Positions 7,902 to 16,666 of a stretch of DNA of 28,655 nt are shown piece by piece. The notes below the pieces were generated by a model, which was given only the letters and a program-made list of their open reading frames with translations, was not told the DNA's origin and made no database searches. Origin of the DNA: Pseudomonadota bacterium. GTDB taxonomy: Bacteria > Pseudomonadota > Gammaproteobacteria > Steroidobacterales > Steroidobacteraceae. The position numbers and the translations under genes are program-made. The stretch spans positions 1 through 28,655 of the forward strand of contig JAFAEQ010000046.1 of assembly GCA_023423935.1 (NCBI GenBank), read 5' to 3'. Within the stretch, counting starts at the first letter, position 1, and every line of letters starts with the position of its first letter.

Positions 7902-8873
7902 ATGCCACAGAACGATGCTTCGGAGCGGTGGCCGCCCCTTCCGTATGACGAATGGCACGAGACCGCAGAGACCTTGCACTTGTGGCTCCAGATCGTCGGA
8001 AAGATCGCTCTGGGACAATGCCCATGGGTGAATCACTCATGGCACGTCACACTGCAGATCACCGCGCGCGGCCTCGGCACGCGCTTGATGTGGCATGAAC
8101 AGACCTCCTTTCAGATCGACTTCGATTTCATCGAGCATCATCTGCTCATTCGGGTGGATGACGGACGCGTAGCGATCCTGCCGCTCGTTCCGCAAACCAC
8201 CGCGACGTTCTATCGCAACTTGATGGCAGGGCTCGCCGATCTCGATGTGCCCGTCGCCATCAACACGATGCCGAGCGAGCTGCCCGATCCCATCGCGTTC
8301 GATGCGGACGACGTGCATTGTGCATACGACTCGAAATACGCCCATCGTTACTGGCGCGTTCTGTTGCAGTCACAGCGCGTTTTCGAGCAGTTCCGCGCAC
8401 AGTTCGTCGGCAAGAGCAGTCCCGTTCATTATTTCTGGGGCAGCGCGGATCTCGCCGTCACTCGATTCTCGGGGCGGCAAGCGCCGCCGCATCCAGGCGG
8501 CGTTCCTCATTTGCCTGATTGGGTTACGCGTGAAGCGTACTCGCACGAAGTGAGTAGTGCCGGTTTCTGGGCCGGCAGCGCTCAGTATCCTCGTGCCATT
8601 TTCTATTCCTACGCATATCCACAGCCTTCCGAGTTCGCGAGCGCGCGCGTGGCGCCCGCCTCAGCTCACTATGACGACGCGTTGAAGGAGTTCGTGCTCC
8701 CCTATGAAGACATGCGCACCGCCGCATCTCCGGACTCGGCCCTGCTCGAGTTCCTGCAGAGTACGTATGAAAGCGCCGCCACCCTGGCGCGCTGGGATCG
8801 TCAGGCGCTGGAGCGGGACGCAGATCTCGCAAGCCTGATAAGCCATCGAAGGCACACAGCCGCCCCTGGCTAG
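7902..8873 (+). CDS. DUF5996 family protein
   Basis: 323-aa cytosolic protein. The N-terminus has the hallmark run of this family: WPPLPYDEWHETAETLHLW, then QIVGKIALGQ, then VNHSWHVTLQITARGLGT, and later FQIDFDFIEHHLLI. The C-terminal half contains HPGGVPHLPDWVTREAYSHE and SAGFWAGSAQYPRAIFYSY, also typical. Length is near the family norm (about 300). Biochemical function is unknown. A GAGG sits 8 nt upstream of the ATG at 7902. It is monocistronic: 223 nt separate it from the gene before, and a repeat array follows. Confidence 0.88.
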   Translation: MPQNDASERWPPLPYDEWHETAETLHLWLQIVGKIALGQCPWVNHSWHVTLQITARGLGTRLMWHEQTSFQIDFDFIEHHLLIRVDDGRVAILPLVPQTTATFYRNLMAGLADLDVPVAINTMPSELPDPIAFDADDVHCAYDSKYAHRYWRVLLQSQRVFEQFRAQFVGKSSPVHYFWGSADLAVTRFSGRQAPPHPGGVPHLPDWVTREAYSHEVSSAGFWAGSAQYPRAIFYSYAYPQPSEFASARVAPASAHYDDALKEFVLPYEDMRTAASPDSALLEFLQSTYESAATLARWDRQALERDADLASLISHRRHTAAPG

Positions 8874-8907
8874 CGATCGGTTATCTTCGATCTCATTTGG
8901 GAGGATT

Positions 8908-9130
8908 GTCCGGCTGGAAGCCGGACCCACGGTGGAGATGTCTTCTCTGCCAAACGACTAGCGGATCAGATGCCAGGCTGTTTCGTTGTGTTCGACTTCA
9001 GTTCGACTTCAATCGAACACAAGATCCACAGTGTCTTCTCTGGGATAGCTGACCATCAGCTAATTGCCTGGCAGACAATTGTGGGTTCGACTTCAGTCGA
9101 ACACCGGATCCGCCGTGGAGATGCCTGCGG
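8908..9130. repeat. Array of three REP-like hairpin repeats
   Basis: Three hairpins each lead a similar tail. Stem 1 is GTCCGGCT/AGCCGGAC (8908-8915, 8919-8926). Stem 2 is GTGTTCGA/TCGAACAC (8988-8995, 9013-9020), with an 11-nt tandem duplication GTTCGACTTCA inside it (8990-9011). Stem 3 is GTTCGACT/AGTCGAAC (9085-9092, 9095-9102). The tails share GTGGAGATG (units 1 and 3) and GTCTTCTCTG (units 1 and 2); units 2 and 3 share the AGATCC/GGATCC stretch after the stem. The unit length is roughly 85-90 nt. Stem sequences differ but stay paired, as in repetitive extragenic palindromes. The array lies between the DUF5996 gene and the permease, in 517 nt without a supportable gene. Confidence 0.75.
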
Positions 9131-9390
9131 AATGCTCGCAAATCCACTTCGACGTCACCTCCTGCTGCGTACCTTTTCCGACTGCTCATCGTCGGACAAC
9201 GACGATCCCCGCTGGATATCGAGGCGGCTCGAACTCGCGGAACTTGTTCGTCGCGATGCCCGTTCGACGTACGTCCAGCAGTGCAACTCGAAGCGGATAC
9301 TGCTGCGACACCTACCGAAGCATCAGGACCACACTCCGTTCCTGCCGGCATGGCCAGAACGTGAGAGCGCGCGGCCCGAGGACACCTGCG

Positions 9391-10689
9391 ATGCCTTCGA
9401 ATCCCGGGACGCCCAGAGCTGCCATGAACCTGTGGAGCGTCGCGGCACTGGGTATCGGCTCGATGGTCGGTGCCGGCATTTTTGCGCTGCTCGGACAGGT
9501 CGCCGTCGTCGCCGGGCACTACATCTTTCTCAGCTTCCTGGTGGGCGGCGTCATTGCGCTACTGTCCGGGCATACCTTCGGTCGCTTGGCAGCGCGCTAC
9601 CCTGGCCGAGGCGGCCTCGTCGACTACCTCGCTGAAGCATTCCCCTCCGGTAGCACGGCGCGTGCGCTGTCGCTCGTGTATCTCCTCACGTTGATCGTCA
9701 CGGTCGGCGTGGTTGGCAAGAGTTTCGGTGCCTACGGCGCACGGCTCCTGTTCGGCGCGTCCGCAAACTCGCACGTCGCCGATGTACTTGCCTGCGCCAT
9801 GGTGCTGGCGCTCGCGATCCTCAATGTTCTTGGGAGCAGCGCGGCCGGCCGCGCAGAATTGCTCCTCGTCAGCATCAAGATCGGCATCCTGCTGATGCTG
9901 ATTTTCGCGAGCGTGCCCGGCTTCCACTGGCAACTACTGACTCGTGGACAATCGGCGAGTCCGGAGGCGGTGATTGGGAGCGTCGGACTGACGTTCTTTG
10001 CCTATGCCGGTTACGGAATAATGACGAACGCCGCCGCCAGCGTCTCTCACCCTCAGACGACGATCCCACGCGCCATTGTATTGGCAACGACATTCGTCAT
10101 CGTGCTCTATCTGAGCCTGGCGCTCGTCATCCTGGGCAACTTGCCGCCCGAGCAACTGGCGCAGCATGCGGATACTGCGGTTGCAGCGGCGGCAGAACCG
10201 GTGCTCGGGAAGATTGGTGTCACGATCGTGGCGATCGGAGGAGTGCTCGCGACAGCTTCGGCGAGCAACGCCAACCTGTTCAGCATCCTCAATCAGCTTG
10301 TCGCGCTGGCACAGGGAGATCAGTTGCCGCAACAGCAGCCCACGTCGCGACGCATCCCACGCGGCTTCGTCATTGCAGTGGCGGGAATGCTGGCACTGAT
10401 CCTTGGCTTCCCACTCGGTTCCATCGCCAAGGTTGCCAGCATCACGTTCCTGATCTCTTATCTGGCTGTCTTCGCCGCGCACTGGCGCCTGCGTCGTGAG
10501 GTCGGCGGGTCGATGGCACCCGTATTCCTCGGCTCGCTGATGATGTTGGGTGTACTCGTCGGCTCGCTCGTGAGCCTCGCCAGGGAACACCCTCCGGCGC
10601 TCGCGTTGGTTGTCCTGATTCTTGCGGGTTGCCTGGCCGGCGCATGGATCTCCAGGCGCAAGGCAGCCCGACACAAGAGCGAACACTGA
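9391..10689 (+). CDS. APC-superfamily amino acid permease
   Basis: 432-aa inner-membrane transporter of the amino acid-polyamine-organocation (APC) superfamily. The first helix carries the signature GIGSMVGAGIFALLG (about residues 17-31). Further motifs are FAYAGYGIMTNAAASV-HPQTTIPRAI (the loop before helix 7) and ATASASNANLFSILNQ (helix 8 region). About 12 hydrophobic segments can be counted. The ATG at 9391 is preceded by GAGG 9-10 nt upstream; an internal ATG at 9424 is the alternative. An upstream extension in this frame runs through the repeat array and is not protein-like. The substrate cannot be named. It is monocistronic as far as can be seen. Confidence 0.88.
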   Translation: MPSNPGTPRAAMNLWSVAALGIGSMVGAGIFALLGQVAVVAGHYIFLSFLVGGVIALLSGHTFGRLAARYPGRGGLVDYLAEAFPSGSTARALSLVYLLTLIVTVGVVGKSFGAYGARLLFGASANSHVADVLACAMVLALAILNVLGSSAAGRAELLLVSIKIGILLMLIFASVPGFHWQLLTRGQSASPEAVIGSVGLTFFAYAGYGIMTNAAASVSHPQTTIPRAIVLATTFVIVLYLSLALVILGNLPPEQLAQHADTAVAAAAEPVLGKIGVTIVAIGGVLATASASNANLFSILNQLVALAQGDQLPQQQPTSRRIPRGFVIAVAGMLALILGFPLGSIAKVASITFLISYLAVFAAHWRLRREVGGSMAPVFLGSLMMLGVLVGSLVSLAREHPPALALVVLILAGCLAGAWISRRKAARHKSEH

Positions 10690-10972
10690 TGACAACGCCG
10701 GGCGCGCCATCGCATCACCTGCCGGTCACGCCAGATATCAGTCGCTACAGAGAATCGATTGGGTCTCGCAGCGCACTTGGACAGACAAAGCAATCATCCG
10801 CGACTCTGGGACGCGCAAAGTAGCGTTCTGTTCCGCCCAGTGTTTCCCCGCTTTCCGACCGACGCAGAAGGTCACGTCGGGCCGGAAAAATCCGGTTACG
10901 TCTTATCGCAGTCCGATTCGTGCGCATGGCAGCATCGCAAGTGCGGCAAACCGCCCCGGCTGGACGATTGCA

Positions 10973-11560
10973 GTGACGAAACATCAGCAGTACGTGACCC
11001 TCATCACGTGTTTGAGCTACGAGATTGCGCGACTCAGGCTGAAGCTGACCGCACTCACGCGCATTCGGGCGGAGAGCTCGCGCCTGAAGGACGACTCCGC
11101 CGTTCCCCTGTTCTCGACCCTCGCGGAATCCCTGCACGTCGATGTCGTCTTGTCGCTGGCGAAACTTTTCGAGAAGCGCGATGACACGCGGCCCCGCTCC
11201 TTGTTGCGATTGCTCGATTTCGTCGACGCCAACCACAAGGAGATCGAATGGCAGCACCCGGTGACTGTGTTCGACCTGCGCCGGCATCGCGCCTTGATCG
11301 AATCGCGACGAGCGGAGATCACGTTGGTGATCGCGCAGCGGGACGTGTACTTCGAGCATCGCGGACAACAGTGGACCGGGCGCCTGCAGGATATCGCGAG
11401 CGACTTGCCGATCACGGGAGAGATGCTCACTGCGCTGCTGCAGATCGCGGAGCAGATTCTCAAGAGGCATTCGTCTGCCGTTCATGGCGATGCAAACGAC
11501 GTTGCCGACGATCTCGCAACTCCTCATCTCGACCGGATGGTGGCAGCGTTCGACGCATAG
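10973..11560 (+). CDS. HEPN/AbiU2-like protein, non-ATG start
   Basis: About 195-aa all-helical protein. The reading frame has no ATG before the C-terminal third, so the start must be GTG or TTG. GTG at 10973 (VTKHQQYVTLITCL) is the best guess, with only a weak ribosome site; GTG at 10994 is possible. The body resembles AbiU2-type HEPN proteins: helices around ITCLSYEIARLRLKLTAL and LHVDVVLSLAKLFEKRDD, then RAEITLVIAQRDVYFEHRGQ, which contains an Rx5H motif (R123, H129 from that start). HEPN Rx4-6H proteins are often ribonucleases or toxin components. No antitoxin-like neighbour is seen. The family call is by motif layout only. Confidence 0.55.
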   Translation: MTKHQQYVTLITCLSYEIARLRLKLTALTRIRAESSRLKDDSAVPLFSTLAESLHVDVVLSLAKLFEKRDDTRPRSLLRLLDFVDANHKEIEWQHPVTVFDLRRHRALIESRRAEITLVIAQRDVYFEHRGQQWTGRLQDIASDLPITGEMLTALLQIAEQILKRHSSAVHGDANDVADDLATPHLDRMVAAFDA

Positions 11561-11757
11561 CAACGATTACTCGCCAACTCGCAACTGACATCCTTGTCGC
11601 ACTCGCTGTCGTCCTTCGCCGGCACCACAGTGCAACCGCTTCACTTCTGCGCCTTGCCCGTACTGACGGAACATCGTTCCTTGGGTAGGTTCCGGTCGCA
11701 TCCCTTTCTTTCGGGGATAGTGCATTAGTGACTACCAGTTCACCGAGGAGTGGCGCC

Positions 11758-12294
11758 ATGTCAGATCAAGATCGACTACTCGATGTCGTCGTTGCCACGT
11801 ACGACAACCTCGCCAGCGCGGAAGCGGACGCGCAGGCCATTCAAGCGCTCTTCAAGACGCAGAGCGAGCGACAGAATTTCGATGCGGTCATTGTCAGGAA
11901 GAACGAAAAAGGCAAGGTCAGGATCGAGAGGAAATTCGATGAGGGAACACGGCACGCCGCACTGGAAGGTGCCGGCTGGGGACTCGCGGCCGGAGTCGTG
12001 GCAGCGCTCTTTCCACCGGTCGGCATTGCTGCAGCGCTGACCATCGGAGGCGCAGGCGGCACGGCCATCGGCGCGATCGTTGGACACGTGCAGAGCAGCA
12101 TCTCGCGCAGCGACCTGAAGAAGCTCGGCGACGAGCTCGACAACTCCACCGCAGCGCTGATCGTCGTGTACGAGACCCGCTTGGGCCAGGAAGTAGCCCG
12201 CAACATCAAGGCGAGAAAGCACATCGTCGCCAAGCTCAAGGATCTCGCCGTTGAGGATCTTGCGGAGCGCATGCGTCAGTCGCAAACAGCTTGA
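11758..12294 (+). CDS. DUF1269 family membrane-associated protein
   Basis: 178-aa protein with the DUF1269 layout. An N-terminal ferredoxin-like segment (LLDVVVATYDNLASAEADAQ...FDAVIVRKNEKGKVRI) is followed by a Gly/Ala-rich hydrophobic hairpin (GAGWGLAAGVVAALFPPVGI through GGAGGTAIGAIVGHV). A C-terminal alpha/beta part (LDNSTAALIVVYE) completes it. The function is unknown; members are often stress-related inner-membrane proteins. The start is fixed by GAGGAG 7 nt upstream of the ATG. It appears monocistronic, with an 8-bp hairpin about 95 nt after the stop. Confidence 0.9.
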   Translation: MSDQDRLLDVVVATYDNLASAEADAQAIQALFKTQSERQNFDAVIVRKNEKGKVRIERKFDEGTRHAALEGAGWGLAAGVVAALFPPVGIAAALTIGGAGGTAIGAIVGHVQSSISRSDLKKLGDELDNSTAALIVVYETRLGQEVARNIKARKHIVAKLKDLAVEDLAERMRQSQTA

Positions 12295-12963
12295 GCTCGT
12301 GCATGTGTGCGCCGTGCTCGAGGCTAAAGGCACGCCGCGCAGACCACGCTTCATTCCAACTTCGACAGTGTGACTTCGCGACTTGAGCGCGGCTCCAACC
12401 TGGAGCCGCCGCTCGGGTACTTGCGCCTGTCCATTCGCATCCTGGAAGCGGACAACCGGATCCTGTTCTCGAAGGTACTCAGAAATAATCTTTAGGCTCG
12501 CATCGTTCAAATCACCCGCGAGAGAGCAGAACGACAGGCGCAAATCGTGATCGGGCATCACCGATACGTTCAATTCTGCTCAGGCGCCTTCGTTACGAGG
12601 ATGAGTCAGTTCAACCGGCATTGACACTATCGTCCACATACCTGCCGGCTCTCATCCCACCATTCACAGGCAATAAGTCGAGCCCTCCTGACCCTCGCAT
12701 CCAGCGAGTCACGATCATTGAGCCCACGTAATCGCGTTAGCTATGGATTGCTATCGCTTTACCGGGCCGAATTTCCCTGGCCCCTAGAAGAATGCTCAAC
12801 TTCGTCTGCGCCAGCAGCCCGGCACCGAAGAGCCTCGCTTCGAACCTACGCACGCCGTAACCCAGACGATCCGTACCGTTGGCCGCGATCACAGCGCCGA
12901 GTTCACATCGTCATCGAAGCCAAGTAGTGTGTCGCGCTCACCTCGCTTCACTACAACTGATTG
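12295..12963. other. Intergenic stretch, no supportable gene
   Basis: 669 nt. The one structure is an 8-bp hairpin GCGGCTCC-aacct-GGAGCCGC (12389-12409), which could end the DUF1269 transcript but lacks a T-run. On the minus strand a frame beginning TTG at 12573 reads MPDHDLRLSFCSLAG...KIISEYLREQDP, which is protein-like for about 60 residues. It then runs antisense through the DUF1269 gene with no stop, so at most it is a gene remnant. The rest shows nothing I can name. Confidence 0.5.
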
Positions 12964-13710
12964 ATGGCCAAGAAATACTACGTGGTCTGGTCGGGACGTC
13001 GAACGGGCGTCTTCGACGACTGGGAAACGACTCGCTCATTGGTGGATGGACATCCGGGCGCGCGATACAAATCGTTCCCGACCCTGGCGGAGGCGCAAAG
13101 CGCTTTTCGTGCCGGCGCCACTGCGCTCCCGCGGCGTAAAGCCGCTAAAGACGTCGGCGCCAGCCGGAACCTCTCCGCAGAGACCGAAGAGAAGACGGAT
13201 ACCGTGATCTTCTGCGACGGAGCATGCGAGCCGAATCCAGGAAAGGCGGGTTCGGGCATGGCTGTGTATCGCGACGATGAGCTGTCCGAGCTTTGGTACG
13301 GCCTCTACACCCCTGCCGGCACTAACAACATCGCAGAGCTCAACGCGCTCCATCAGGCAATGCTGTTTGCAGAGAGAGAAATTGAAGCCGGGCGGACGGT
13401 CATGATTCGCAGCGATTCCGCGTACGGACTGAACGCAATGACGAAGTGGGCTGCGGGCTGGGAACAGAAGGGTTGGCGCCGTGCTGGCGGGGAGATCATG
13501 AATCTCGAGTTGATCAAGAAGATCTACGCCGACTTCTGCCGCATCGGCGGGCGCATCAGGCTCAAGCATGTGAGCGCGCACGTCGGCATCGAGGGCAACG
13601 AATTGGCCGATCGCATGGCCATGTACGCGGTCGATCGACGCGAGAGTGAATGGCGCCGGTATCCGGAAGCGATCGATATCAAAGAGATACTACGCATGCG
13701 CGCCGGGTGA
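12964..13710 (+). CDS. rnhA: Ribonuclease HI with N-terminal viroplasmin domain
   Basis: 248-aa enzyme that cleaves the RNA strand of RNA-DNA hybrids. Residues 1-50 form a Caulimovirus viroplasmin-type domain (KKYYVVWSGRRTGVFDDW...YKSFPTLAEAQSAF), which binds duplex nucleic acid in related eukaryotic-like RNases H. A linker of about 30 residues leads to the RNase H fold from residue 80. The catalytic residues are D85 (FCDGACEPNPG), E125 (NNIAELNAL), D151 (RSDSAYG), H206 (HVSAHVGIEGNE) and D216 (ELADRM), so it should be active. An in-frame TTG lies directly before the ATG; the ribosome site is weak for either. The YdeI-family gene follows 15 nt later, probably cotranscribed. Confidence 0.95.
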   Translation: MAKKYYVVWSGRRTGVFDDWETTRSLVDGHPGARYKSFPTLAEAQSAFRAGATALPRRKAAKDVGASRNLSAETEEKTDTVIFCDGACEPNPGKAGSGMAVYRDDELSELWYGLYTPAGTNNIAELNALHQAMLFAEREIEAGRTVMIRSDSAYGLNAMTKWAAGWEQKGWRRAGGEIMNLELIKKIYADFCRIGGRIRLKHVSAHVGIEGNELADRMAMYAVDRRESEWRRYPEAIDIKEILRMRAG

Positions 13711-13725
13711 TCGGAGATAAGACGT

Positions 13726-14348
13726 ATGGCAACCGTCGACCCGAAGCGAATCAGAACGTTTCGGAATCAGAAAGCCCCGAGACCTGGTTGCGCGCCAATC
13801 ACGCGCGCGATAGCGAGCTGTGGCTCAAGATCCACAAGAAAGGCTCGGGCTTGCCGTCCGTCACTCCTGACGAGGCGATTGATGCCGCGTTGTGCTGGGG
13901 CTGGATAGACGGGCTGCGCAAGGGCTTCGATGAGCAATCCTTCTTGCAAGGCTTCACGCCGCGCGGAGCGAGGAGCGTCTGGAGTCAGATCAATCGCGAT
14001 CGCGTTGCCCGCCTGAGCGACGCGGGACGCATGACTCCGCACGGCCAGCGGCACGTCGATGCAGCCAAGGCGGATGGCAGATGGGATGCGGCCTATGCGC
14101 CCATTCGTAGCGCGAGCGAATCGACGATACCCGATGACCTGCGTCGCGCGATCAAGGCGAATCCACGCGCCCTCGCGACGTTCCAATCATTGAATCGCAT
14201 GAACTTGTTCGCCCTCACCTATCGCACGAACATCATGAAGACACCGGCGGGAAGAGCAAAGAAGATCGCCTCGTTGGTCGCAATGCTGGAGCGCGGCGAG
14301 GTCATCGTCCCTCCGAAGGCGAAGAAGAAAGAGACGAAGAACCGATAG
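13726..14348 (+). pseudogene. YdeI/OmdA-family protein, apparent single-base frameshift
   Basis: The family's usual N-terminus (MATVDPKRIRTFRNQKA) starts at ATG 13726, with GGAG 9 nt upstream. At the CCCC run 13775-13778 the frame is lost. The rest of the protein (ETWLRANHARDSELWLKIHKK, ALCWGWIDGLRKGFDEQSF, FTPRGARSVWSQINRDRVARL, MNLFALTYRTNIMKTPAGRAKKIA) continues in the +2 frame to 14348. Restoring one base in the run would give a protein of about 207 aa, normal for this family, often annotated YdeI or OmpD-associated, bacteriocin-protection. The alternative start at 13650 lies inside the RNase H gene and gives an atypical N-terminus. Either a true recent mutation or a sequencing error in a homopolymer could explain this. 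Confidence 0.75.
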
Positions 14349-14656
14349 GCCCGGTAACCTCGAGTCGGCTGCACTCGATACATCCGATAGACTCTTTCCT
14401 TCGATATCGAGGCTGAATCAGATCATCGTAGTTGCATCGATTCTGTTATTGGGATCGCAGGGCTTGCCGCTTTCCTGCGATGGCCTTCAGACGCAGGACG
14501 CTTCGATAACACACGAAACACTCTGATGATCGAAGCCAGCGATTCAGCACCTGAAAAATGCCCGCAGCCTGTCGGACTGGGCGCACCTGGTTCGTCTTGT
14601 CAGGAATGGGACAGCAATCCAGAAATATTCATCCACCAGCCCACGAGGAGATCGGA
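14349..14656. other. Intergenic stretch with one hairpin
   Basis: 308 nt between the YdeI-family gene and the YciI-family gene. It contains a perfect 8-bp inverted repeat ATCGCAGG / CCTGCGAT (14454-14461 and 14474-14481, 12-nt loop), 106 nt after the stop codon. This could be a terminator without T-run or a regulator site for the next gene. No gene is supportable. Confidence 0.45.
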
Positions 14657-15007
14657 ATGCGATACATGATGTTCATCACCTCCAGCAGTCAGGAACCGCC
14701 AACACCGGAGTTGATGGAAGCCATCGGCAAGCTGGCCGAGCGCGAGTTCAAGGCCGGTCGCCTGATCGAAACGAACGGACTGATGCCGATCAACATGGCA
14801 ACGCACGTCAGGCTCGAGAAAGGCGAGATCCTCGTCACCGACGGACCTTTCGCCGAATCCAAAGAAGTGGTGGGCGGATACGCCGTATTCGAGTTCGCGA
14901 ACCACAAGGAAGCCGTGGCTAGCGCCATCGAATTCATGGAGCTGCACAAAAAGCACACGCGCGGCTGGGAAGGCCGATGTGAAGTTCGGCAGATCGCGAG
15001 CGAGTGA
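14657..15007 (+). CDS. YciI family (YCII-domain) protein
   Basis: 116-aa cytosolic protein with a single YCII/DGPF domain. It opens MRYMMFITSSSQEPPTPELM and contains the family signature LVTDGPFAESKEVVGGYAVFE, followed by a helix (NHKEAVASAIEFMELH). Members of this DGPF subgroup often sit beside ECF sigma factor genes or SRPBCC proteins; here an SRPBCC gene lies convergently 156 nt away. Function is unknown; some YciI-type proteins have weak enzymatic roles. The start is set by AGGAG 7 nt upstream of the ATG at 14657. Confidence 0.92.
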   Translation: MRYMMFITSSSQEPPTPELMEAIGKLAEREFKAGRLIETNGLMPINMATHVRLEKGEILVTDGPFAESKEVVGGYAVFEFANHKEAVASAIEFMELHKKHTRGWEGRCEVRQIASE

Positions 15008-15163
15008 CCCGAACCGCTCACCTCTCCAGCTCGTCCATCTGCAAGACAAGAAGACGTTCGTATTTCATCCAGGCCGGTCATCGCTTTCACGCGATGCCGG
15101 TCGATGAGACAAGAAATGTTTTGATCCAATTGCCAACGGCACGTTGGCGACTCCTTGACACTT

Positions 15164-15580
15164 CTAACCCGCAGCCATGCTCGATGCAGCCTTTTCCATC
15201 GTGGCTTTGATAACCCCTAAGCCCTGTTCCATCATCCTGACAACGTCATCGGTCAGATCGTTCGGAAGCAGATCAGCCACCCAGACAAAGCGACAAGCCG
15301 TCAATCCTTCGTCGAATAGTTGAGCAAAGGCGTTGTAATGCTGAAAGGGCGCATCGACAACCGCCCAGGCGACACGCCGATCGGCTTGATCTACATCTAC
15401 GATCAGCTCGCGCACGACCTGGCCGTTGCCGAAGGTGACGATGCGTGCTCCGGGCTCGAGTTGTGTGTCCGTGACAAACCCAGGCACCAAACGCGTATGC
15501 AGCGCGCCAACATCCTTCAGTGCATCCCACACCATGCCCGAAGACGCGTTGATCAGAATCTCTTTGCGAATGGAGGCCAT
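15164..15580 (-). CDS. SRPBCC (START/Bet v1-like) family protein
   Basis: 138-aa cytosolic protein of the SRPBCC hydrophobic-ligand-binding fold. The first strand and helix read MASIRKEILINASSGMVWDALKDVGALHTRLVPGFV, followed by repeated beta strands (ARIVTFGNGQVVRELIVDVD, RRVAWAVVDAPFQHYNA) and a long C-terminal helix (DDVVRMMEQGLGVIKATMEKA). This is the classic polyketide cyclase/dehydrase-like layout. The ATG at 15580 has GGGAG 7 nt upstream; a longer reading upstream has no SRPBCC features. It lies 169 nt downstream of the AraC regulator on the same strand, so the regulator may control it. Ligand unknown. Confidence 0.88.
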   Translation of the reverse strand: MASIRKEILINASSGMVWDALKDVGALHTRLVPGFVTDTQLEPGARIVTFGNGQVVRELIVDVDQADRRVAWAVVDAPFQHYNAFAQLFDEGLTACRFVWVADLLPNDLTDDVVRMMEQGLGVIKATMEKAASSMAAG

Positions 15581-15749
15581 GCTGAACTCCCACGTTACTT
15601 CAGGGCTAACAGCTTCGATGTTGTTGTCGTCCGGCTCGAGAAGAACGCTGCAAAACAGAAGCGCACCCTGGCGCTCAGGTCCTTGGTCTTCAGCCCGGTC
15701 GGGGCGTACATCGAGGCCTGCTTCGCTGCCAGATTCCCGTGCGATCAGG

Positions 15750-16595
15750 CTAGAAGGACTTGAGAACGTGGTCTTGGAGAATCTTGCTATCGCCTCGTGA
15801 GACTTGCCGAAACTGTCTCGGCGACACGCCGGCTGAGCGATGAAAGGTGCGAACGAAGTTGGAGAGGTCGGCGAAGCCGACGTCGAGCGCCACTTCGGTA
15901 ATCGGGAGATCATCCTGCACCAACAGGCGAGCGGCACGGCGTAACCGGGAACGCACCAGATACTGATGTGGCGTAACCCCCAGCACCTTCCTGAACAAGC
16001 GCAGGAAATGAAACGGACTGAGCCCTGCTTCTTGTGCGGTGGATTCAAGGTTGATGGGTTGGTGGGCATGGGCGTCGATCCACAGCGCCATCCCGATTGC
16101 GCGCCTGCGATCTCTCGGCGTCACTCGTACCGAGCTGTTGCCGCGCCCGGACACCACGTCCACGAAACGAGTCACGAACATCATTCCGACTTCGTCCAGA
16201 CCAAGAGTGCACTGACCTTCGGCCGCGGTTTGCGCGAGCTCGCCGAGCACCATCAACTCCGACAGTGGAGCGACGCTTCCCACGCGCCAGGCACCGGAGT
16301 GATCACCGAGCGTTTCAACCAATTCCGGCGTCAACTGAAAGGAGATGCATTCATCCCCTCCATCATGGTGATCGTGCGTGCATAGGTACTCGTCGCCCAT
16401 GCAGCCGACCAGAACGGAACCGCTCACGAGCTCGAAAGACTGCCCGCGAACACGGCAACCGAAGCTGCCCTTACGAACGTAGGAGACCGAGTAGCAGCTG
16501 TGGATCTCCGCATAAGGTTTGTCATGAGACGCGGCCGCGCATCGATAGGCCATCGCGGAGATCGCACCGCTATGCAGGGTGGTTATGGCAGGCAT
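15750..16595 (-). CDS. AraC-family transcriptional regulator
   Basis: 281-aa DNA-binding regulator. The N-terminal half is a cupin-like sensor (SCYSVSYVRKGSFGCRVRGQ and FELVSGSVLVGCMGDEYLCT, with a His-rich HDHHDGGDE loop). The C-terminal 100 residues hold the two AraC helix-turn-helix motifs: INLESTAQEAGLSPFHFLRL-FRKVLGVTPHQYL and ITEVALDVGFADLSNFVRTF-HRSAGVSPRQF. The ATG at 16595 follows GGAG by 12 nt; a TTG at 16613 is an alternative. Its place upstream of the SRPBCC gene and divergent from the amidohydrolase unit makes either a plausible target. Effector unknown. Confidence 0.9.
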   Translation of the reverse strand: MPAITTLHSGAISAMAYRCAAASHDKPYAEIHSCYSVSYVRKGSFGCRVRGQSFELVSGSVLVGCMGDEYLCTHDHHDGGDECISFQLTPELVETLGDHSGAWRVGSVAPLSELMVLGELAQTAAEGQCTLGLDEVGMMFVTRFVDVVSGRGNSSVRVTPRDRRRAIGMALWIDAHAHQPINLESTAQEAGLSPFHFLRLFRKVLGVTPHQYLVRSRLRRAARLLVQDDLPITEVALDVGFADLSNFVRTFHRSAGVSPRQFRQVSRGDSKILQDHVLKSF

Positions 16596-16666
16596 CTCAG
16601 GAATGCACTCCAAGTCATCTCTTCTCTACCCGATACTACGCAGGTCTCGACGCTTCTCCAGCTCCA

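Noticed and set aside
9064..9390. In-frame extension upstream of the permease
   Set aside because: It runs through the hairpin repeats, has no protein-like features and lacks a ribosome site; the start at 9391 fits the family.
9396..9413. TTCGAATCC reminiscent of a tRNA T-arm
   Set aside because: No acceptor, D or anticodon arm surrounds it, and it lies in the permease start codons.
11776..12573. Minus-strand frame starting TTG 12573
   Set aside because: Most of it is antisense to the DUF1269 gene; only the first 60 or so residues look protein-like, not enough to call a gene.
13650..13725. Start of the YdeI-family gene at 13650
   Set aside because: This start lies inside the RNase H gene and gives an N-terminus unlike the family, whereas 13726 encodes the expected one in another frame.
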